Below are positions 13,568 to 23,600 of a stretch of DNA of 29,859 nucleotides, piece after piece (the stretch's first letter is position 1; every line of letters starts with the position of its first letter). Below the pieces are notes generated by a model that searched no databases, had not been told where the DNA came from, and worked only from the letters and a program-made list of their open reading frames with translations. Made by a program: the position numbers and the translations under genes. Source of the stretch: RGIG9115 sp045603225 (GTDB lineage: Bacteria; Bacillota; Clostridia; UBA1381); contig JAZULT010000041.1 in assembly GCA_045603225.1 (NCBI GenBank), positions 1 to 29,859 on the forward strand. The letters run 5' to 3'.

Positions 13568-16417
13568 TTACTCTGTTATAGTTACAGAGCTGATAAGCGG
13601 ACGTGCGTTTGCAAGTGCTTCCCATACGAATACTTTGATTTCGTAGTTTCCGCTGTCAAGTGAAGGAACATCAATTGATGCTGTAAGTTTTTCCTTACCA
13701 CCAATTGCAATTGACTTCTTTTCACTGCCGCCAGCCTTTATGAATGTATCTGTATCTGCATCATAAAGTGCAAGGATAAGCTCTGCAGAGAAATCTTCTT
13801 CTGAAATGTTCATAACATTAACAGTAACTGTGTTTGTGCCTGCAACTACATTGTCAGCTGTTTCAAGGTTATAAACAGCATATGTAAGTTCTTCATAATC
13901 GTCACTTACTTCATGTTCAAATTCACCGTTACGTACACCGTACCATTCAGGAACAAATCTATATTCTCCGTTGTAGAGCTGATACATTTTTACATCGTCA
14001 ACCAAATATGTTGTTGATGCTCTGAATGCTGTTCCGTACCATGTCTGAGTTTCTTTTTCTGTCATTGTGAATTCCGCTACTGCCTTATACCACTTGTTTT
14101 CAAAGTTTTCTGTTACTACTTCATTTGTAGCAATATCGTAAATTACAGGGGTATAATGGTTATAATCATCCCAGTATCTGACACCTGCAGGCATTTCACC
14201 CTTAAGCGGTTTTATCATATATTCAATTCTGTAAGTATCACCGGCTTTTATGTAATCTACACCAAGGTCTTTACTGAGTTGTTCGTTTGTTGTGTCAGCT
14301 ACATCTGATGCAACAACAAGCATTGCCGCGTTTCCGTTGTAACTGTCATGTGAAAGATAAGTTGTAGCAGAACCGTCGAATCTTTTATTCAACCAGAACG
14401 GAACACCTTCCTTGAACACTTCAACGCCTTCTATAACTTCAATTGTATCTGAGTATATATTACCGATTTCCGGTTCTTCAGGTTGTTCAGGTTCTTCAGG
14501 AACTACAGGGGCATTATTATCTGTATAATCTTCGCTTACACCTTCCTCAAAATCACCGTTTCTCTGTCCTGCTATACTGTTTACTTCTCTGTATGAGCCA
14601 TTATGAAGCTGCATAAGCTTTACATCGTCAACTACTAACAAAGTCTTTGTCATAATTGTAAGTCCGTACCACTTATCAATCATTGCCTGTGTCATTGTGA
14701 ACGGTACTTCTGCTCTGTACCACTTAGCTTCAAAACCTGAAGTTACTTCTTCATTTGTTTCTGCATCATAGAACTTAGTATCTCCAAGATCTGCATAATC
14801 TTCATAAGCGCCACCAATCTTTATCTGGTGGTCTGCAGGCATTTTGCCTTCAAGCGGTTTTACCATATATACATACTTATATGTATCTCCGGCTACCATC
14901 ATTCCGCCATCACACCATGTCTTCTGAAGCTGTTCATTTGTTGTATCTGTATTTGCATCACTGTTTCTTGTGTCAATAATCATTGCACTGTGTCCTGCAT
15001 ATGCATCATGTGTAAGATACAATGATACATTTGAACCCATATGCCATTTTCCCATCCAGTACGGAACATTTTCAGACTGGAAGTATTCAACATTTTCAAC
15101 CTTTCCAATTGTATCAGAGAATCTGTTTACAGTCACTTCCGGTTCTTCCGGTTCTTCTTCAGGAATGTTTTCTGTAAAGTCTTTTGCATGAGTTTCAAAT
15201 CTGTCATCTATTACAAGGCCGCATTCCGGAACTACAACGTATGAATCATCAACCTTTTCATAACATTTTATATCGTCCATAACATATGTTGTTGAACTGA
15301 ATACGACAAGACCAACCCATGTTGACTTACCTGCTTCAGTCATTTTATATTCACATTCTACTCTATACCATTTCTTTTCAAAGTTTTCTGTTACTTCTTC
15401 ATCCGTTTCAGGATCATAATATTTCGGTGCAAATCTATCATAGTCATCACCGTATCTGAAAGAGAAGTCAAGTGTTCCCTTTAGCGGTTTTGCCATAATT
15501 GTGAATTTGTATGTTGAACCTACTTTTGCATCAACACCGCTCCATTCAGGATGAAGCTGATAGTTGGTTGTATCTGCATTGTTTGATGCCTGTACAAGGT
15601 ATGCAGTTGTTCCCTGATATGCATCATGTGTAAGATATCCTTTTGCTTCACCATCATGCCAATTTGGTGTCCAGTATGTAGTGCCGCCTTCCTGGAATAC
15701 TTCTACTCCGTCAACAACAGCTATGGTATCTGAATATCTGTATTCTGGTTCTTCAGGAATGTTTTCTGTAAAATCTTTTGCATGAGTTTCAAATCTGTCA
15801 TCTATTACAAGACCACATTCAGGAACTACATTGTATGAACCATCAACCTTTTCATAACATTTTATATCGTCCATGATATATGTTGTTGAACTTATAATTC
15901 CAAGTCCGTACCATGTAGACTTACCTTTTTCGGTCATCGTAAATTCAACTTCTGCTCTGTACCATTTCTTTTCAAAGTTTTCTGTTACAACCTGATTTGT
16001 ATCAGGATCATAATATGTCGGTGTATACTTTTCAAGAAGGTCATCACCGTATCTGATAAGAAAATCAAGTGTTCCCTTAAGCGGTTTTGCCATAAATGTG
16101 AATTTGTACGTTGAACCTACTTTTGCATCAACACCACTCCACTCAGGATGAAGCTGATAGTTTGTTGTATCCGCAAAGTTTGATGCCTGTACAAGGTATG
16201 CAGTTGTTCCCTGATATGCATCATGTGTAAGATATCCTTTCGCTTCTCCATCATAGAATTTTGCCATCCAATAAGTAGTGCCGCCTTCCTGGAATACTTC
16301 TACACCTTCAATAACATCAATCGTGTCTGAATAACGATATGCTGCATCAACATTAAGACCTGTAAATGTTGACAAAATCATTGTTAATACCAATAATAAA
16401 CTTAATCTTTTTTTCAT
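13568..16417 (-). CDS. Secreted protein of four tandem jelly-roll (CBM-like) repeats
   Basis: About 949 aa. Signal peptide (MKKRLSLLLVLTMI, ending NVDA). Then four repeats of about 190-200 aa, each starting YSDTI or FSDTI, with LTHDAY, a KPLKG turn, FEKKWYRAE and a DD(I/V)K strand near the end; acidic Pro/Glu linkers separate them. Numbered from the upstream TTG (16435) the repeats are about 34-231, 233-428, 437-640 and 660-848. Residues about 850-955 form an Ig-like C-terminal domain. No catalytic domain or SLH is visible, so I infer a glycan-binding or structural surface protein. ATG 16417 is preferred because GAAAGGA lies 9 bases upstream; ATG 16426 and TTG 16435 are in frame. Repeats 1 and 2 are much closer to each other than to 3 and 4. 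Confidence 0.8.
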   Translation of the reverse strand: MKKRLSLLLVLTMILSTFTGLNVDAAYRYSDTIDVIEGVEVFQEGGTTYWMAKFYDGEAKGYLTHDAYQGTTAYLVQASNFADTTNYQLHPEWSGVDAKVGSTYKFTFMAKPLKGTLDFLIRYGDDLLEKYTPTYYDPDTNQVVTENFEKKWYRAEVEFTMTEKGKSTWYGLGIISSTTYIMDDIKCYEKVDGSYNVVPECGLVIDDRFETHAKDFTENIPEEPEYRYSDTIAVVDGVEVFQEGGTTYWTPNWHDGEAKGYLTHDAYQGTTAYLVQASNNADTTNYQLHPEWSGVDAKVGSTYKFTIMAKPLKGTLDFSFRYGDDYDRFAPKYYDPETDEEVTENFEKKWYRVECEYKMTEAGKSTWVGLVVFSSTTYVMDDIKCYEKVDDSYVVVPECGLVIDDRFETHAKDFTENIPEEEPEEPEVTVNRFSDTIGKVENVEYFQSENVPYWMGKWHMGSNVSLYLTHDAYAGHSAMIIDTRNSDANTDTTNEQLQKTWCDGGMMVAGDTYKYVYMVKPLEGKMPADHQIKIGGAYEDYADLGDTKFYDAETNEEVTSGFEAKWYRAEVPFTMTQAMIDKWYGLTIMTKTLLVVDDVKLMQLHNGSYREVNSIAGQRNGDFEEGVSEDYTDNNAPVVPEEPEQPEEPEIGNIYSDTIEVIEGVEVFKEGVPFWLNKRFDGSATTYLSHDSYNGNAAMLVVASDVADTTNEQLSKDLGVDYIKAGDTYRIEYMIKPLKGEMPAGVRYWDDYNHYTPVIYDIATNEVVTENFENKWYKAVAEFTMTEKETQTWYGTAFRASTTYLVDDVKMYQLYNGEYRFVPEWYGVRNGEFEHEVSDDYEELTYAVYNLETADNVVAGTNTVTVNVMNISEEDFSAELILALYDADTDTFIKAGGSEKKSIAIGGKEKLTASIDVPSLDSGNYEIKVFVWEALANARPLISSVTITE
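15152..16336 (-). repeat. Near-identical intragenic tandem duplication (repeats 1 and 2)
   Basis: Repeat 1 (about 15743-16336) and repeat 2 (about 15152-15739) are offset by 597 bp, then 594 bp after a one-codon indel. By eye roughly four fifths of residues match, and some stretches, such as the ETHAKDFTENIPEE end, are almost unchanged at DNA level. A fairly recent duplication is inferred. Confidence 0.85.
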
Positions 16418-16548
16418 TTTCTTCATTCCTTTCAAAAATCACATTATTTACGAGTTACCTTTGACCATCAATCCATATGCCCGAATTACGGTTTTACAGT
16501 CTTTTCTATATTACCGATAACCAGCTCCTTTCAATTTCGCCTTACGAA
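16418..16548 (-). other. Leader region of the repeat protein, no feature identified
   Basis: 131 bp upstream of the repeat-protein gene. On the minus strand it holds an isolated AAAGGAG at about 16527-16533 with no ATG, GTG or TTG at the right distance, and a small CCG/CGG stem near 16492-16502. I compared it mentally with c-di-GMP and other riboswitches and found no match. No clear terminator follows the upstream SLH gene, so read-through from it is possible. Confidence 0.4.
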
Positions 16549-19194
16549 TTATTCATTCACATCATAAATCACAATACTGCCGAAGCTTGACTGCCAGCCT
16601 GATGTATAGAAATAATCTCCTCTTTTAAGCATACTGATGTTTCCGATTTCAACATCATCTTCTCTGCAGAAGTGAATTGAAACCTTACTTGGGTCTACTT
16701 TTATTCTCTTATATACTTCACTTCCGTCTGCCGCTCTTACACCGTCATCAAGAAGAAGCATTCCGCTTTCTGCATCTACATCTACAATACGTCCGTAAAG
16801 CTTGAACGAATCTTCGTGAAGTGATGCAGTATATTTACTGTAACCGCCTGCCGTTGATGCACGGTATACAATAGATATATTGTGAACCTTACCTTCTATA
16901 TCGTAATACAAGGTAAGTAAATCACCCATCTTAATATCGTCAGCCGATATTTTAGTGCCGTCTGTATCTTTCACCACGCAATCACTTCTGAGTGATACCG
17001 ATGCGGCAATGTTCATTCCGTGAACACCTTTCAGCACTGTTTCAGGCTCGTTATTTGAATTAATTGAAGTAATACTTTCTTTAAAAATAAATCCGCCTGT
17101 ATTACCTTCACCCATTGATGAAATATCGCTTTCTTTTACAATAAACTCTGCAACGCCGAATCTGTTACAGTTATATGCTTTTATATCATATATTCCCCAA
17201 TCCTTAAACGATGCACTGTCATAGAAAAACATTTCGTCAAGAGTTCCGATTTCACGGTCAGTATATCTTTTTACCATTCCTGTTTCATCGGTATACATAG
17301 CCGGTATATCATAGACAACAGTATTTTTACCGATATACACGTTACTGTCAAAAGAAGCATTCGCCTGTCTGTAAGGCATTCCGCTTACACGTCTCACTCT
17401 GAAATCAACATTTTCGTCTGTTGTTTCCACAGCTGTTTCAAGATTATTTATCTTGCCGTCCTTGTTTGTCTTATAACGTACAAGCTGAACGTTAAGAACA
17501 TAATTGTCAGAAGACAGTTCAGGCTGTGCAAGAAGCTTTTCTTTGCTTACACTTCCGGAATTTACTCTTACCTTATCTGTAAACTCATAAGTGTACCAGT
17601 CACCGTCATCACCGAAAACCTTAACCTTTATATTACCGCCTTCATCATCGTCAAGGTGATATGTTCTTTTTACAACACCATACTTAAACGATGTAGAAAC
17701 TGTTTCAAATGCCGCTATCTTTCCGAATTTGTCAAGATAAAATATGCCATACATTCCGTTTGAAAGTTCCTTCGCATATCTGTCTCCGCCTTTTACAGCA
17801 TCGAGATATGTCTTTGAAATATAATATTCCACGCCGTCAATGTATACCTTATTTTCATCTTTTCTTACTGAAGTTATATTTCCTTCAATTTTATTTGAAA
17901 CGATTTCTATTTCGTATTTTTTATCTCCGTTAACTTCCGAACTCTTAATCATAAGAATATCGTTCTTTTCTATATCGGATAAAGCTTTTTCAGCTCCGTT
18001 TTCTGTGATTGATACAATTGCTTTTTCAAGGTCGTATTCACCCACAGCTCCCGGATACGAATATTTGTTATAAATCTTTTCATTATATTCCGAAACAGTC
18101 TCAACAAAAACAACTTCATAGCTGTAAACACTGATTACATCAACATCGTTGTCATCATCATTATCAATAAAGAATATTTCACCGTCAAGTGAGATTGCAT
18201 CTTTTACCGAATATTCAGGTGCGGAAACACCGTTAACAAGAATATCAACAACTGAGTCTATTTTAATTTTCTTTGTCTTATTGTTTTCCGTATCATAATG
18301 AACATATCCCGATGTGCTTTTTCCTGTCAGGACATCCTTCGACAGAATCATTGTTACATTGGTTTTATAAGGAACGCTAAGCACAAGATACTCATCTGAA
18401 CGGAAGCTGTAAATATAGTTTTCTGTTCCGTAACCGAGATAGTTATATGCTTCTTCATATCTGCACTCAAAAACCTCATCTCCGATTCCGACCGAGCCTT
18501 CACTGCATCCTCCTCCCTTTTCAGAAAGTCCGCTTTCAGGAGTAGCTGTTATAAGTCCTCTTACTCTGTAAACTTTAAGGAACTTATTCATAAAAGTTGT
18601 ATCCTTTGAGAGCTTCCATTCTGTTCCGGCTGATGTATACTCCGCCAGAACCACAGGAAGGTCGAGCGTATTATACAAAAGTCTTGCTGTCTGCCCGGCA
18701 GTAAGTGTTCCTGAAAGATTTCCTGTCATACCGTCAAACAAATCATTTGAGTGAGCAAGATTTATGTAATCCTGAAATGTTCCGCCGCTGTTTTGTGCCA
18801 TCATATCGTATCCGGCAACCTTTAATATAATTACTGCCGCTTCCTGCGGTGTAATTGTATTCTTAGGCTTGAAGGTTCCGTCACCGTATCCGTTTACGTA
18901 GCCCATTTCAGCCGCATAGCGTACCTTTGTTGAATATGAATCATATCCTTTTACATCGGTAAATACTGCTTCGCCGTCTACCTCATTTTTGTTGATTATT
19001 TTTACAAGAATATCAACAAATTCTTCTCGTGTAATTTCTGTCTGCGGTGAAGTTTTGTAATTATTGTCGAGTATGCCAAGCCCGGTTACAACTTCCATGT
19101 CAAATCCGTTTTCAGTGATTGCTTCATTCTCCGCCATAACTACACTGCCAAAAAGCATACACAAACATAATAAACTGATAATTATTTTCTTCAT
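16549..19194 (-). CDS. S-layer protein with N-terminal SLH domains
   Basis: 881 aa. Signal peptide 1-21 (ending VVMA). Three SLH-type modules follow: about 28-75 (ITREEFVDILVKI), 78-132 (FTDVKGYD, then GYGDGTFKPKNTITPQEAA) and 139-185. SLH domains bind secondary cell-wall polysaccharide and anchor proteins to the cell surface. The remaining about 690 residues are beta-rich, acidic and rich in Asp/Asn, with no catalytic motif I recognise; they look like stacked small beta domains as in S-layer lattice proteins. GGGAGGGACAAC precedes ATG 19194, 13 bp after the other SLH gene, so the two are one transcription unit. Probably a structural scaffold beside the secreted glycosidases. Confidence 0.85.
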   Translation of the reverse strand: MKKIIISLLCLCMLFGSVVMAENEAITENGFDMEVVTGLGILDNNYKTSPQTEITREEFVDILVKIINKNEVDGEAVFTDVKGYDSYSTKVRYAAEMGYVNGYGDGTFKPKNTITPQEAAVIILKVAGYDMMAQNSGGTFQDYINLAHSNDLFDGMTGNLSGTLTAGQTARLLYNTLDLPVVLAEYTSAGTEWKLSKDTTFMNKFLKVYRVRGLITATPESGLSEKGGGCSEGSVGIGDEVFECRYEEAYNYLGYGTENYIYSFRSDEYLVLSVPYKTNVTMILSKDVLTGKSTSGYVHYDTENNKTKKIKIDSVVDILVNGVSAPEYSVKDAISLDGEIFFIDNDDDNDVDVISVYSYEVVFVETVSEYNEKIYNKYSYPGAVGEYDLEKAIVSITENGAEKALSDIEKNDILMIKSSEVNGDKKYEIEIVSNKIEGNITSVRKDENKVYIDGVEYYISKTYLDAVKGGDRYAKELSNGMYGIFYLDKFGKIAAFETVSTSFKYGVVKRTYHLDDDEGGNIKVKVFGDDGDWYTYEFTDKVRVNSGSVSKEKLLAQPELSSDNYVLNVQLVRYKTNKDGKINNLETAVETTDENVDFRVRRVSGMPYRQANASFDSNVYIGKNTVVYDIPAMYTDETGMVKRYTDREIGTLDEMFFYDSASFKDWGIYDIKAYNCNRFGVAEFIVKESDISSMGEGNTGGFIFKESITSINSNNEPETVLKGVHGMNIAASVSLRSDCVVKDTDGTKISADDIKMGDLLTLYYDIEGKVHNISIVYRASTAGGYSKYTASLHEDSFKLYGRIVDVDAESGMLLLDDGVRAADGSEVYKRIKVDPSKVSIHFCREDDVEIGNISMLKRGDYFYTSGWQSSFGSIVIYDVNE

Positions 19195-19207
19195 GTTGTC
19201 CCTCCCC

Positions 19208-20635
19208 TTATCTTAATGCAAGCATGTTACTCAGAATCTTTGCAACCTCTGCTCTTGTAGCTGTTTTCTCCGGCATGAAGCTTCCGTCAATACCGTTTAT
19301 AACGCCTGCCTTTGAAAGAACTTCAACAGCTTCTTTTGCATATTCTGCAATATAGTTACCGTCAGCAAATTCAATCGCATCTCCTTCACCATCTGACAGG
19401 TTTGCCGCTCTGTAAATCATCGTTGCCATATCCTGTCTTGTGATGCTCATACCGAGACCGAACTTATCTTTGCTGATTCCGTTAACAAGTCCTTTTCTCC
19501 ATGCTGTTGTTACATATGTACTGTACCATACTCCGTATTCCACATCGTCAAACGGAACAGTTCCTCCTGTCTCAGCAATTTTAAGACTACTGAGCATCAT
19601 TTTAACAAATTCTTCTCTTGTAACAGCTTTATCAGGTCTGAAAGTTCCGTCTTCGTAGCCGTTTATGTCCCCGCTGTTATAAAGGTTCATAACTGCTTCA
19701 TATGCCCAGTGTTCAGGAGAAATGTCTGTAAACACCTGCACCGCTTCATTTTCAGGTTCTGTCTTTGAAGATTCGTTTTTCACGACAGGTGCAACTACCG
19801 AGCCGGCACTGATTTTACTTCCGCCGCCTCCACCTGAGCCTCCGCCTGAGCTTTTCTTTTCATCGGCCGCATCTGCCGCTTTTTTAAGAACACTGTCAAG
19901 CTCATCATTAGTTGTTACAGGCTCTTTTTCTATAACAGATACGAACTTTCTGTTAACTGATGAATTATTCGAAACTTTCTTATAATCATCATAGTAATCA
20001 AGCTTTTCAAGCTCAAGCAAATCCTCAAATTTTCCAAGAGTTGATTTCACTTTTCCGTGAGTATCCAATGCGTTAATTTCGCTGTATGCATAGCCTTTCG
20101 CAAACGCATTTTGTACCTCGTCATCTGTTTTATAAGGGCCGTTTTCGTTCATATACTCTGAAACAAAGCTCTTATTTTTAACATCGTCCCACGAAACATC
20201 TCCGTAAGCTAAAGGAACAATCTTATTATAAGCTTCAGCATTATTATTTTCACTGTCTTTATGGAAGCTGTTTAAAATCTCATTGCGTTCCTCACTGCCT
20301 GCATAAGTGAATGTTTTCGTTTCTGCATCGTCTCCTATACGCACCAAAGCTGTAATTTTATTTACGTCCGTAAGATTTTTTTCAAAAATATTAATATTTA
20401 TTGAAAACTTATTCTCTTCGTCCGCATACGTATCTGCTATGCCGAGAACATCTTCATACTTACTTCCGACTGTCTCGCCCTTATACAGAACCGCTGTTAT
20501 AAGTGTATCCTTGTCTGCCGTTCCACTGCACGTCCACACTTCACCTTTAAGCGTGTTCACCTCAACAGCAGCCATTGCTTCAAAGGCTGAAAACACAAAA
20601 GCTGCCGCAATTAAAATACTACCAATTTTCTTCAC
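19208..20635 (-). CDS. Surface protein with a novel N-terminal domain and three C-terminal SLH domains
   Basis: 475 aa from GTG 20635, chosen because GGGAGG lies 8 bases before it; an upstream in-frame TTG (20680) overlaps the previous gene and would bury the signal peptide. Signal peptide ends EAMA. Residues about 24-112 form a beta-rich domain with GEVWTCSG and DVLGIADTYADEENKF, closely similar to the N-terminus of the neighbouring glycosidase. A charged helical region follows, then a flexible linker (GGGSGGGGGS) and three SLH modules (about 301-475: FTDISPEHWAYEAV and GYEDGTFRPDKAVTREEF; FDDVEYGVWYSTYV; FADGNYIAEYAKEAV). It is anchored at its C-terminus, so the N-terminal domain would face outward. 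It starts 17 bp after the glycosidase stop. Confidence 0.85.
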   Translation of the reverse strand: MKKIGSILIAAAFVFSAFEAMAAVEVNTLKGEVWTCSGTADKDTLITAVLYKGETVGSKYEDVLGIADTYADEENKFSININIFEKNLTDVNKITALVRIGDDAETKTFTYAGSEERNEILNSFHKDSENNNAEAYNKIVPLAYGDVSWDDVKNKSFVSEYMNENGPYKTDDEVQNAFAKGYAYSEINALDTHGKVKSTLGKFEDLLELEKLDYYDDYKKVSNNSSVNRKFVSVIEKEPVTTNDELDSVLKKAADAADEKKSSGGGSGGGGGSKISAGSVVAPVVKNESSKTEPENEAVQVFTDISPEHWAYEAVMNLYNSGDINGYEDGTFRPDKAVTREEFVKMMLSSLKIAETGGTVPFDDVEYGVWYSTYVTTAWRKGLVNGISKDKFGLGMSITRQDMATMIYRAANLSDGEGDAIEFADGNYIAEYAKEAVEVLSKAGVINGIDGSFMPEKTATRAEVAKILSNMLALR

Positions 20636-20652
20636 TTTTTTGTCCTCCCTGT

Positions 20653-23600
20653 TTAATTTATTTCTAAAACCTCTGAACAAGATGTAAGAGTGTCAAGAGA
20701 TTCTAAAACAAAAATCCTGTGCACTGTACTGTCAAGCTGTACAGCCTTTTCTGTTTCTCCGTTTTCATCTATATCAAGTGGTATAAGCTGACACGTTTCC
20801 ATTTTCCCGGTACTGTCGTAACCTGCATTTACCATATATGCTCCGGTTATATTCCCCGACGTGCTGTTTTTGGCGGTTACAACTCCGTTCTTTTCGGAAA
20901 GCCTCACCTTACTCATATCAACATATATAAGCTCAGGCTCGTAACCGTTTAAGGTTAACTTATCTTTGACCACATCATCTTTAAGGTCTTTGAATTCACT
21001 TATCTTTTCACCGTCTATGTAAATTTCAACATTCTTTTCGTTGTCGAAATCATAACTGCACATATTCACAAGCCAGCCGTTTTTATAAGGTACTGCTCTG
21101 TACTCCGTATCGGTAACAGCTGTACCACCCGACTTTATACTAACATTATTTTTGGTATTACTCTGTATAGTATTCTGAATCTGACTGACTGACGGTGATG
21201 TCATTGCATAATTTGAAAAGTTTGCATTTATTACCGTTGCGCCATTCGTCAGGCTTGTTGTAATACTGCTTTTATGCGTTCTCTTGTAGCAATCATATTT
21301 TGCACAATTATCACCAATGATAATTTTCTTTGCTCCTGAAGATGCAAGCTTGTTTATTGCATCCTCCGACAAATATTTTACGTTCGGAAGTATTATCGCC
21401 TGACATTTGTCGGCTTTACCTTCAAGTATTGACTGTTCATCAACAACCGCCACTCTGAAGCCGCTGTATATAGCCGCTTTATACGACTGATAAAGTGCAT
21501 TCATATGATTTCTGTCATATCGTCTCGATGCATCCGAGAACACAATTGCAATTTCAGCATCCTTGTTCTGAAGAGCTGTAATTTCGTCTGCAAGTCTGTT
21601 TATATCAAGAGATGCACGCCCGGTTGCTTTCATTACGTCAGGACGGTGCATAATGCTGTCAGACCACGCATTTCCGCTCTCCTGCGTTCTTCCGTAAACC
21701 CAGATGTTCGAAATACCGCGCCCGTGAATCGCTCCCTGGAACATATCGGTATAAACGTGCTTCGCCTGATTTTCACTGTAAATCTGTGAACCATCCATAA
21801 TGACATGGTCTTCTGAATTGAATATCGTTTTTTCTTCAATCGTTGTAAGATAATCATACCACTGGAATTTGTTCTGAAGCTGATATACATGAGTTTCTTC
21901 AAGATATCCGTGAGCATCGCAGCCATGAACATCAGAAAAATCCGAGAACAGCCTTGCATCCGTTCCCGCCGTAAGGAACATACGTTCATAATCCGTATCC
22001 CTTGATGAAAGATAATTTATTTCCTTTGCGTGGATTGCAAGATGCGGTGCAATTTCTTTAATCTGCTTCGCCATGCTTCCATGCCACTCTGCGAACAACT
22101 CTCTGTTCATAAGCTCCCACTCATACGCATAATGGGTACTTTCAATTCCACTCGGAATTTTTACTTTTTCGAAAGATGTGTAATATGTTCCCCATTTTGA
22201 ATTAAGTGTTGATATGTTTCCGTATTTCTCACTAAGATATTCTGTCCAGAAAGGTCTTGCAAAGCTTTCCGGGCTGTCCATAAGGTTGAACATAGGTTCA
22301 TTTGTAAGACATATTCCGTAAAGCTGAGGATATTCCTTCACTTCATTTATAAGCGCATCTATGTACAGCTCCAGACTCTGACGTATTCTGCCCTTATACC
22401 ATTCCACACTTCCGTTTTCTCTGACATAGTCACTGCTTTCATTAAGAACGAATCCCGGGAAATAGTGAGGTGAAATAAGAAGGTTTACGGAAAGTCCGTT
22501 TTTCCTTGCCTTTTCCATATCACGTTTCAGCGTACCGATTGCTCCCCTGTCAATTCCGAGACCGTCAACAACTTCAAGTTCTGTTTCAAAATTTCCGTTT
22601 TGTACGATATTATCCAACGTGCCCACTTTTCTCATATAGATATTATCTATAATGTTTTCACCGGGTGAATCGGACAAAATCCATATGGTAGCATAGTTTG
22701 TATTACCGGTATTAAAACTCCTGTTGTCGTTTACAAATGATGATAATTTATTGGCGATATAGAAGTTTTCACCGTTCCATCCACCACCGTAAATCTTGAC
22801 ACCCGAACCCGATATTGTCCGCACGGATGCTCCGAATTCATAAGCCGTATTCGGTTCAACAGGAACGGTCTGTTCTATAACAATGTATCTGTGGTCAGCC
22901 TTTTCTGCCGTGTTTGTCAGTCTGAAAGCCTTGCTTCCCGACACTCCCTTTCCCGACTCAATCTTCATAGAAGTATTACCGGTATTCACTCCGTTATAGT
23001 ACTGAGTTTTCCAGCCACCGTAAACTGAATTTTCCGGATCGACTATCACATCGCTGACTCCGATTTCAAGACTCACGGAGTTAAATCCCATATCCGCAAA
23101 GCTGGCCATATCACTTATCATATAATCCTGACCGAGGAAACCGGTAAGGAACACCGGCTTATCATCCGCCGTCACGGACATACCCTCAAACTGCGGAATT
23201 ATATCCAAATCATTTCTTGTTATCTTTATGGGCTTTGCCTCGCCGTTTTCGTAAGAGGTAAGTGCCGCCACAGCCTCACCGTACAACTTCTCAATTTCGG
23301 CAAGTACATATTCGCTTCGCTCTTCATTTCCGCCGTTTAAATCCTCAAGACCGTAACCGATAAATTTTTCAATAACTGCACAGTTAATTTTCTCATAATC
23401 AACTTGTATTCCCGATGCTTCACAGCCGGAAATAAGCTTCTTCAGTTTCTCAAGCTTACTTCTCATAACACCGTACTTCTCTGCAGTGCTCATTCCGCTT
23501 GTATTGAACTCTTCATAATACATTGTTTTCGTTTCACTTTTCCCGTCCGAATGTATCAGAGCCGTTACAGCATCGCCATCTTCAATTTTCCCCGGTGGAA

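Noticed and set aside
16436..16548. Possible c-di-GMP riboswitch upstream of the repeat protein
   Set aside because: The expected conserved GCAAAGG and GACGCAAAGCC-type segments are absent.
19722..19985. Plus-strand reading frame with Pro-rich sequence
   Set aside because: It is the antisense of the Gly-rich linker in the SLH protein and has no ribosome site.
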